From: Hormiphora californensis
Taxonomy: Eukaryota; Ctenophora; Tentaculata; Cydippida; Pleurobrachiidae
Direction of reading: 5' to 3'
Length of the DNA stretch: 64,000 nucleotides
Assembly (NCBI GenBank): GCA_020137815.1
Contig: CM035358.1
Location: 1,734,536 to 1,798,535 of the forward strand
In this document: positions 55,701-64,000 of the stretch, one piece after another
Numbering within the stretch: the first letter of the stretch is position 1
Layout of the letters: each line of letters opens with the position of its first letter
Notes under the pieces: generated by a model
What the model saw: the letters and a program-made list of their open reading frames with translations, nothing else
Databases searched by the model: none
Told to the model about the DNA's origin: nothing
Program-made: the position numbers and the translations under genes

Positions 55701-58579
55701 ATATCCCTCTGACCCTATTGAATACCCTAAGACCCTCCCAGATACCCCTCTGACCCTCGCAGATAGCCCTCTGACCCTACTAGATACCCTAAGACCCTCC
55801 CAGATAGCCCTCTGACCCTCGCAGATACCCCTCTGATCCTCCCAGATAGCCTCTGACCCTCCAGATACCCTTCTGACCATCCCAGATACACCCTGGGAGG
55901 GTCAGAGGGTTATCTGGGAGGGTCAGAGGATATCTAATAGGGTCAGAGGGGTATCAGGTAGGGTCAGAGGGCTATCTAGGAGGGTCAGAGGGGTATATGG
56001 GACGGTCAGATGGCTATCTGGGAGGGTCAGAGGGGTATCTGGGAAGGTCAGAGGATTATCTGGGAGGGTCAGAGGGTTATCTGGGAGGGTCAGAGGATGT
56101 CTAATAGGGTCAGAGGGGTATCAGGTAGGGTCAGAGGATATCTAATAGGGTCAGAGAGGTATCTGGGAGGGTCAGAGAGCTATCTAGGAGGGTCAGAGGG
56201 GTATATATGGGACGGTCAGATGGGTATCTAGTAGGGTCAGTGGGGTATTTGGGAGGGTCAGCGGGCTATCTGGGAGGGTCTTAGGGTATCTAATAGGGTC
56301 AGAAGGGTACCTGGGAGGATCAGAGGGCTTTCTGGGAGGATCAGAGGGTATCTGCGAGGGTCACAGGGCTATCTGGGAGGGTCTTTGGGTGTCTAGTTGG
56401 ATCAGGGGGTATCTGGGAGGGTCAGAGGGGTATCTGGGAGGATCAGAGGGTTATCTGGGAGGGTCAGAGAGGTATCTGGGAGGGTCAGAGAGCTATCTAG
56501 GAGGGTCAGAGGGGTATATATGGGACGGTCAGATGGGTATCTAGTAGGGTCAGTGGGGTATTTGGGAGGGTCAGCGGGCTATCTGGGAGGGTCTTAGGGT
56601 ATCTAATAGGGTCAGAAGGGTACCTGGGAGGATCAGAGGGCTTTCTGGGAGGATCAGAGGGTATCTGCGAGGGTCACAGGGCTATCTGGGAGGGTCTTTG
56701 GGTGTCTAGTTGGATCAGGGGGTATCTGGGAGGGTCAGAGGGGTATCTGGGAGGATCAGAGGGTTATCTGGGGGGGTCAGAGGGGTACCTGGGAGGGTCA
56801 GAGGAGTATCTAGTAGGGTCTGAGGTGTATCAGGTACGCTCATTTCGGGGTCCAAAACTCAAATTTTTACTTTTTTTCAAGAATTAGTCGACTAATTATG
56901 TAATTATCTCATCAGCAAATGGTTTGAGGGTAATTTTGACCTGCTCTACCCCTACTAACACGCGGTTTCCGGTCGGGGTGAGTCATTTTCGGGTCCAAAA
57001 CTCCAATTTTTACGATTTTCGATAATTAGTATACTAATTATGTAATTATCTCATTAGCGAATGGTTTTATGATAAATTTGACATGCTCTACCCCCACTAA
57101 CACGATGTTTCCGGTCGGAGTAGACCCTTTTCCCGGGACCAAAACTCCAATTTTTAAGATTTTTAATTCCCCCCTCACAGTACTTGATGCACATGCATAT
57201 AAACCCGGAAATGGACCCTCTGCCCTTCATCCCGAGCCGGACAAAACTTTTTGGTGTTTCTGGGGACCATTCGGGACACATTGGTGAAGAAATTGGCTGG
57301 TACCATTTTTTTTCCAATTCGGGGTGAAATTTTCCATTCCCGCCCCTAACTATTTAATATAATCGCAAACTCAGAAGTTTTACTTTTCCTATTCTTTCGG
57401 CCGCAGCCGATCTGTTGAATATTCTTTTCTCACGGTTTTTCTCTATTTCCTACTATACCTTCTTTTCTCGTTCCAGGAATTGGGAGATACAAAGAAGGAG
57501 ATCTCAATCATTACTGAGGACAGCACTGCTGCATATGACCAGAGGTTTGTTGACAGAAGAGTCAACTACGAGTAGACTTATACGATAAAATAGCTTTGAA
57601 CTATAAATTCAGAACTGGCTATCCATCTCACTTTTCGACTGTTTCTGATATATCACAATCTCCAGGGACGAAGCGCAGTTCAAGATGCTCGCTCTGAAGG
57701 AGAAATCCGACAAGGAAATGATTCAGTACAATGTTGAGTTGAAGGAGATTAGGAGGATTCTGGAACACGACAGGAAACTCAAGGAATTCATGACAATCAA
57801 GGCCCAAGAGAGGGAGATGGATGAAGAGAGCCTGGCGAGAAAGAGGAAGAAGGATGCTGCTGAAAAGGCTGAGAAGGCAGAGGAGGCCATTACGGTTAGT
57901 TAATAATTAGGGGATTACTAAACACTGTTTAGTTGTAGGAGGTCTTTCGAAACATGATAAACTTATGCCTTATGGTTTGATTTATTTCAGACCTATGCCC
58001 AAGCCTTTGAGAAGATTAGGGAGGTTACTGGCATTCAGGATACTGATAAGCTGGTCAAGAGGTTCATCGAAGGTATGTCACATGCTTGAAAAAAGTTAAT
58101 TCGTTACTTTTGTTGTCTTGGTTTTTCTACAATCGCCAATAAACAGTGAACATCCCTCCGGCTGATGAAACCCAACTTCAAAGAATCTTCGCAAACTATA
58201 CCTCTTGAACAATCATTATTCAATAATGGTTGCTTTTTTGTGTCAAAATGGGTGAACTATGAATTGTGCGACAGACAATTGCCACTTCTCCATCACAGCT
58301 TTACTTTCAGAATGTTGGAACGCGCGAAACAGAATTGTTGTCTGGGTTGGCGCACTTTACAGGGGTTGCTATAGGAATGTGCGCGCGGGCTAAAAACAGT
58401 TGAATACAGCTTGGACGAAGCAACAAAGCAACTGGAAATAAGGTCCCTGGAGCCTGGTCCATTTAATTTTGCTTAACCACCTCTTTATTCTTTCAGTTGA
58501 GGACCAGAACTTTGCCCTTTTCAACTACGTTAATGAGCTGAATAACTCTATTGAAACCATTCAGGAGCAGATCAATACC
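49768..58579 (+). CDS. ODAD1: Outer dynein arm docking complex coiled-coil protein (ODAD1/CCDC63 type), 3' partial
   Basis: Nine exons give 354 residues: 49768-49843, 51602-51698, 51835-51965, 52064-52172, 54294-54480, 57477-57544, 57666-57894, 57991-58072, 58497-58579; all phases join. The product is almost entirely coiled coil. Family signatures: ELTKLQQQYRIMASGTKAY near the N-terminus, VLENRLDQALKRFNTIL then LRQEKVIFENLFKKLEK, and FALFNYVNELNNSIE. These match the DC2-like subunits (ODAD1/CCDC114, CCDC63) that anchor outer dynein arms to ciliary doublet microtubules. No stop or further exon is visible after 58,579, where donor GTAAGT follows, so the last third lies beyond a minus-strand gene or outside the window. 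The start codon lies about 30 bp after a LINE 3' end. The choice between the two vertebrate paralogues cannot be made. Confidence 0.88.
50205..51168 (-). CDS. FLYWCH-type zinc-finger protein, nested, with an apparent frameshift
   Basis: Exons on the minus strand: 51168-50934, 50841-50558, 50421-50205. Exon 2 carries a FLYWCH finger: GVQLAVEGFIFYQ, then YWYCS, CKARLRSR and HTHLPD, giving the Cys-Cys-His-His zinc ligands. Exon 3 (VKDIVRQTARGLSEVL, then LIERTVRRQR) is the helical segment that usually follows in FLYWCH/MULE-derived proteins. FLYWCH domains bind DNA or protein and derive from Mutator-like transposases. Total exon length is 736, one base over a multiple of three. The frame changes inside exon 2 near the T6 run at about 50,745, between FIFYQRDH and RELKSKL. 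This may be a sequence error or a young pseudogene. The gene lies in intron 1 of the docking-complex gene. Confidence 0.7.
51219..51320. promoter_or_regulatory. Three copies of a 15-bp near-palindrome upstream of the FLYWCH gene
   Basis: CTGATCAGTGATCAG occurs exactly at 51,219-51,233, 51,270-51,284 and 51,306-51,320, the first 51 bases before the FLYWCH start codon. Two copies share the extension CTAAGAGGT. It looks like a cluster of binding sites for a dimeric factor; this is inference. Confidence 0.4.
52891..53835. repeat. 475-bp tandem duplication in docking-complex intron 4
   Basis: AACGCGGAGTTTTTACGTCA at 52,893 and 53,368 start two nearly identical copies, each ending in TATGGTTTATGG words. 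Each contains several AATTACATGTAATTAC words. Confidence 0.9.
53838..54250. repeat. Three tandem copies of a 125-145-bp unit
   Basis: Each copy runs from TTTTTCATCTGGTATTAAGG to GCCTTGCCAGGCCCCGAAT, with a G-rich middle that varies in length. Confidence 0.9.
54552..57350. repeat. Second giant palindrome, in docking-complex intron 5
   Basis: GTTAGGGGC at the left pairs with GCCCCTAAC at the right. Arms contain GGTACCAGCCAATTTCTTCA and two or three blocks with TTAGTGGGGGTAGA-like words. They also hold an array of AGATACCCCTCTGACCCTCC units that switches orientation near 55,890. No ORF in it is convincing. Confidence 0.9.
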
Positions 58580-58806
58580 GTAAGTTTTTGTCCGGTGTTT
58601 TGGAAGCTTAGAACAAGCGGTTTTAAATTTTAATATAATAAACGGAAACTTACAAAAGTAAGTCATTAATTAATACTATTGGGATTTTTAAACAAATTTG
58701 AAGTTAAATACTCGCTTCATAATCTTAGACACGATCTCTCGTTCAGTCTCTCGTTCAGTCACTTAATTAGTCACTTGAGTAATTGTTCATCCTAGTAATT
58801 TTGTAT

Positions 58807-61800
58807 CTAGATCCTCCATTTGTAGTTTCCCCTCAATTCCTCTGCCAATGACGGCTGGGGACACCCTGTATCTAGGGTCGGCTGGAATCTCTCTCCCTCG
58901 GTTGGGCACCCTACATCACTCTCCCAACCCTCAACATCCCAAGACAGTGGAAGATCATCATCCCTTTCCCAACTTCCCTTTTCACAGACAGTAGCATAAG
59001 CCTGGGCAACCACACACTTGGGAGGTAGCTCAGGGATGAACTGACCCTTGCACTCATCATAGACACACCCCTCGATGTAAGGCTCCTTGTCGATCCCACA
59101 TTGGGCGAGTTTACCGGCGCTAAACAGATTCTCACACTCCCGTCTCACACTACTGTATCTCCTACCACACACATCTCTCACACTCTCAGCAGGTACTCCA
59201 ACCTCACATCTCCTTCCAATCTTCCAGCTCTCACCAAACACAAATGGATCCCTGGTCATACCAGTTCCTTCTCGTCCTCATGTCAGTTATTCGGTTTACC
59301 ATCGTTGTTACCGCACATACCGCACGTGCGAGTGCTCATGGGTGTCTGGATGGTTAGACTCACGTACCCATCCCAGTAGAGCACAACACGTTCCTCCATG
59401 TCCACTACCAGCTTGCGTCCTGTGTTTTACCCACAACAACATACATCATGAGGGTAGCGCCATCAAATAAGAGAACGAATTCTGAGGATCTGCCTGTGAT
59501 TCTTATTTCCTCAGTTAGGGTGGTTCTTTGGGACCACCTTTTGTCCGTCAACGTTAACCAACCAGCCTCTCTGGATCTCAACAATGTCTGAAGAGATCGG
59601 GGTTTAGTTTATAAATGAGGTCAATAAAAAAGGGGATAAAGACCAGGCCACTACCAATTCACCAGAAACCTTACCTCCAGTAACGATAAGTGTAGCGGAC
59701 TCCAAACAAGATCCCTCCTTGTTCTCTCCACACGGCCTCATCCTTCCATAGACAAACCAACTTGCCTTCTCGCAGTCCATCGCCAGCACATTATCACACC
59801 TACCATTGTAGTCAAATGAACTCTTGTCATAGGTCAAGAAGTGGGGGTCTCCAAACACCTGGAAGGAAGAGAAGGGGGTTAGTAATTCAAGGAATCTGTC
59901 AATTATACCAGGTGTAGGAGAATATGAGATAATAATTTGGTGCGTTTTGGAGAATTGTTAATTATGGCCAACTTTACCTAGTGTGGTATGTAACTTCGGA
60001 ACAACATTTTTAATATCTCCTCTGGCTATAACTGCACATCTCACTTTCTCTCTCTCACACACGTGTATATGTAACTTACAGCACATGTAGATCGGGGGGC
60101 TTGAGGTGCTTCAAAGTTGTCTGGGGTGGGTGCAACGGTGGGTGTTGGAGCTATAGTGGGTGCTGTAGTGGGTGCCGGTACTACCTTCACATTCGCGACC
60201 AGGTGCCTGGGATATTATTATATGATTATGGGCCAATAATATTTAGGGGAGTGTTTTATCTTTTTTCCTTCTCTGAGTCTCCCTCTATCTATTTCTAATT
60301 AGTCTACCCATCACATATAATACGGATAAGAAGGGAATATTGTGAGATAGTGCCGCTGCAGAGAGCTCTGGCAACTGCAAGGTAACGTGCAGAGTAAAGG
60401 GCGCTCTGGCAAGCAATAATAATATGCAGTACAGCTGCTGCTCCGGCAAGTTATGTTATAATTTACACGCTACATGTTACACACATGCTAACAAATGTAA
60501 CATGGGAAACAAACAGACAAGCAGAGAAATAAACAGACAAACAGAGAAACAAACTCACTTGAACTCCATTGACTGTTTGCTGCATTTGATAGGCACACAA
60601 TAGAACTTAGCAGTGGAGTCAACAGATACAGAGACCTGTCCTGATGTCATACCCACAGCAAATGAGTCCCTTTCGTTGTCCCTAAACCACTGAACTGAAC
60701 AAAAACGGAAAAGAGGTGGATCTTGCTAGTTGCTTTAAACGGGGGGAGGGTGGGATGTTGTTAATTTGGTAGAATAAAACTAGTGGAAGGAACGAGAGAA
60801 ATCGTAATGTCCTGCCTCGCTGGAGTGACTTTGGGCACTATTATCATCATGATCATGATTAGGTACAGATTTTTCTCTATCAGTACGACCGGAATGACTA
60901 ATGTGGCTATACTAGTAAAATGACTATACATACTCTCAGTAATATGAACATCATAATCCACGGGGCATTCAAATTCAAACACCTCCCTATCACTAGTAGT
61001 CTCCATTCTAATTGTCTCAGCATCATTCTTTAGGAACACTGGGTCCTGGATGTTTTGCTGACAGGGCTTGTAGTACAGGGCTCGAATATCCGGGATGTTC
61101 TTTTCGCATGCTTGTCTGTTCATCTGAGAGGGAGATTGTGCGAATTATGATTTTTCCAAGGATTTATGTTTTGAAAATCCTTATGAACGCATTGATTTAG
61201 ATTCCCATAGCAGTCTCTTGATACTGTAACAATAGTCACGTGACACTACAATAGCAGTCACGTGACACACTTACAAAGCAGGTGTTGGGCTGGGTTTCAC
61301 AGTAGTTGTTGCACAGACCCCCGGATGGAAGGTAATTGAACAGTTCGGACATTTCACAGTATTGGGGGCACACACACTTAGTGGTTGAGGTGTAGGGGTC
61401 CGCTTCACATATCTGATAGGGAGGTATCATTCTGGAATCTGGGGCAATTGTATCAATAATGGATAGCAGATATAATGTAACTTTGGTCGCTTGACACTGT
61501 GTTTGAACTCTTCAAAGTGGATTTGGAATGTACATACCTTGGGTTCAGGGCACTGATTCTCAGGCAGGGCGCACAGGTCCAACAACCTCAGGTACGCCTC
61601 AGCTCTATCGCACCCGTAGTAGTTACAAGCCTGACAGGTATACCAGCCCTCATTATCCTCATTCACATTAGTCATTGTCTGGACCACTCCGTTACCTGAC
61701 ATTTTATCCGAGGTCTTGGGTTGTAGCCGCTAAGGGGGAGAGGGAATTATGGGTTAGTTTTAATTCTACGCGGGGATAAGATTCTGCTACGACTGGAGGA

Positions 61801-63113
61801 AAGGTGTTAGCGCTTGACATATTTCGAGGGCAGTGTTATATAGTCATGAGTTGACATCTAGGTCGCCTGATTTTGACAAGAAGAATGTTGCTAGGAGATG
61901 TCCTAGTAGGGCTAGCATTCCAATATACTGTTTAAAGATTCCATATAATTACACTCATATGGCCTACCCCTAGAATTCATCAAATGTTGGCATGTTGCCA
62001 ATATTCAGCCCGGTAACCAGATGGAAAGTGAGGTACTGGGCCCTCTTATACTTACAGAAATGTCTGGGTAGTAGGTGTTCTCAGTTTTGGTGAGAGTAAT
62101 TCCCGGAGAGGGATTTCCCTCCGCACTACAACTCATCTGGACAGTTCCTCCCTTTGCCACGGTTACATTGACAGGCGGGGTAGTGATTCTCGTTGATACC
62201 TGGAAGAGAGAAGGAGTCGTATTGCAGAATTATAGTCGAAGAGAATTCTGAGAGATGGAATACCGATAATATTTCTAGGATGGGGGGAATATAGGAGAAG
62301 GGCCGAGGGGAAGGTGGAGAGAGATGTTCTGAGTTAGATAAGAGACTAGGGAAGCCATGGTAAGTTAGAGGTCTCCCCTTTGATAAACATGGGCTACAGC
62401 TTCATTCGGTCTGAATCTGATTATGGTAGGATGCTAATGCATCGATCCTATTTATCGAGAATTAACAAATCTAGTACGTTTGACACTTACTCCGTCTGGT
62501 TGTGAATCTTCATCATGATATGCAATGTCAGACTGAAAATGGAACAGGTCAAAAATTAATAACAAACGTCAACTCGACAACTAAGCAGCTCCACTTATTT
62601 GGTCTAAATCTAGGCAAAAATCTATAATACCCACGTCAAATGGACTGAATGATGGTTCGATATTCTTCTCAGATCGGTACTGGGTTGTACTGGCTGGTAG
62701 AGTCCTCATCTGTCCCTCTGTCGTTAAGTAGTCAGCACTCGTGTACTAGATAGAGGGCAACAGGTAATGCAGGATAAATGGACAAAAAATGTTTAGAGAA
62801 CAAAGGATATTCAATTCTAGATTCCAGTGAAACTCACCCGAACAGTTTCCAGAGTTGGACTACTCGACACCACATCCTCCTCATCAACAGGCTTATATTG
62901 GTCATCCTTCGCCTGGTTTATCCTACCACAATACTCCCGTAACCGCCGATCTACCCCAATGAACTTTGAGCATTCCTCAATATTCTCACAGAGGAACTGG
63001 GCTGATCCCCGTGAGCAGGACCACTCATTAGCGACCCCGTACTGGGCTGTTGAGGTGGCGATGAGGAGGAGGAGGAGGAGGGTTGGAAGGAGGGCCTCTC
63101 CACGGAGAATCAT
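58807..63113 (-). CDS. Secreted multidomain protein: Ig, Cys-rich, Ig, VWD, C8-like
   Basis: Exons: 63113-62838, 62745-62635, 62532-62491, 62199-62056, 61729-61538, 61412-61275, 61123-60934, 60694-60559, 60206-60080, 59858-59675, then 59589 to 58807. In order: signal peptide (LLPTLLLLLLIATSTA), Cys-bearing spacer, acidic linker, Ig domain (VQMSCSAEGNPSPG ... EGWYTCQACNYYG), a Cys-rich module (KCVCPQYC ... CNNYCETQPNTC), a second Ig-like domain, a Pro/Thr repeat linker (APTTAPTIAPTPTVAPTP), VWD (VFGDPHFLTYD ... RTCGMCGN) and a C8-like domain (ESWKIGRRCE ... CVVAQAYATVC). Likely an extracellular matrix or mucus protein. The last part is not open: frame breaks fall near 59,515, 59,424 and 59,283, so sequence error, unusual tiny introns or pseudogenisation must be considered. 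It runs opposite to the docking-complex gene. Confidence 0.78.
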
Positions 63114-64000
63114 GGTGAGAGGAGCTATGTTAGGGAACACGTGTGGGGGTTAACAAGGAGTTATGCAGAAGATACAGAAATGATATATGCAAAAAGCAGG
63201 ATCAAGAACTGTGGTAATTAAGTAGCAGAAATATTAAACGGAATGCGTGTTAGGATCAAATGTGTGTTTCATTCATTCTTTTCCAGTCACCCAATTTATC
63301 CTTCGTAAAAAATATTTCAAAGGCGAGACAAGTATGAGTTACAAACGGCAAGTATCAGCAATTTTTCATAGTATCATGAATATGTAAAGAGAGGAAGATA
63401 GTGAGTATCGGGGAATGCTGCATTGGAGATGACGGGAAGCACTGGAGAGAATTAGAAGGTTCTTTTGCAGAGAAGGAGAGGGTTTAGTTGAATTATCGGG
63501 CATGCAACTGATAAGGGTAATGCATGCTGCTGCTGGCTGCATTTATATTGTACCGGGTTCTGTTATAGGTGTGGGATAGTACTAGAGGGAGAGACCATAG
63601 TGGAGAGATAGATAGAAAGAGAACGAGTGGGAAAGAGAAAGAGAGGGAGAGAGGAGACGTTATAGACATGGGAAAATCAACAGATGAGTCATATATTCGG
63701 CACGTAGTATGATCTATAGGTAGGTACCTATCGTACAAGGTGTGGTATCTTCACAAAACATGACACAACTAGATGACATTATGTCCGGTATTTCAATTCC
63801 GTCATCACTCAAGATCTGTAAAATTCATTGGCTCATTGCACTAGTACTGTAGTGTAATATCTCTCTGCAACTGATTCGGATATATATGATATATCGTACA
63901 CCCTTCCATCTATTCAATGAACATATTCAGTGAATAAATGAGGTGGATAGGAATTAAATTAACGCCCTGTCGCCCTACCGCCGGCAATAATATGGGTCCT
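63114..64000. other. Upstream region of the Ig-VWD gene, no gene seen
   Basis: AT-rich, with a purine tract near 63,600-63,655. No open frame with recognisable content and no docking-complex exon found on the plus strand. Confidence 0.4.

Noticed and set aside
55332-55880. 182-residue ORF in the second palindrome (and the similar ORF at 56,010-56,597)
   Set aside because: Translation of the AGATACCCCTCTGACCC repeat; low complexity and no domain.
45900-57350. CRISPR-like arrays of short repeats
   Set aside because: Units are contiguous and degenerate with no unique spacers, in a eukaryotic genome.

Overview
This is eukaryotic, almost certainly animal, DNA. Genes have many short GT-AG introns (one GC-AG). 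The proteins are metazoan types: a RABGAP1-type Rab GAP, an outer-dynein-arm docking coiled coil (so motile cilia), secreted Ig/VWD proteins and a FLYWCH zinc finger. Compact exons, genes nested in introns and many young fold-back and retroelements would suit a sponge or another early-branching animal, but nothing in the window settles the species.

Layout. 1-9,019 (+): 3' part of a RABGAP1/RABGAP1L-like gene. 9,655-14,891 (+): a type I membrane protein of unknown family. 15,380-16,822: a long inverted-repeat transposon with a perfect 9-bp target duplication. 17,160-30,844 (-): an amino-acid-transporter-family gene. Its introns hold a 33-bp minisatellite, a cluster of repeated coding-looking modules (25.5-27.5 kb), a decayed Ty3/gypsy reverse transcriptase and an opposite-strand secreted discoidin-like gene (29,239-30,605). 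32,386-32,568 (+): a possible small membrane protein.

33-49.7 kb is a mobile-element nest. It holds a short LINE fragment, a LINE whose ORF1 N-terminus is fused in frame to its reverse transcriptase, and a second LINE broken by two insertions: a non-autonomous LTR element (40,085-45,096) and a 3.4-kb insert carrying a giant palindrome (45,481-48,905). The 33.4-kb fragment preserves the empty site of the second insertion.

49,768-58,579 (+): an ODAD1/CCDC63-type docking-complex gene starting about 30 bp after the LINE end. A FLYWCH gene lies on the opposite strand in intron 1, and a second giant palindrome in intron 5. Its 3' exons are not in the window. 58,807-63,113 (-): a secreted Ig-Ig-VWD-C8 protein with apparent frameshifts in the second half of the VWD domain. 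The main themes are gene nesting and about ten perfect or near-perfect fold-back elements of several families, most of them in introns.
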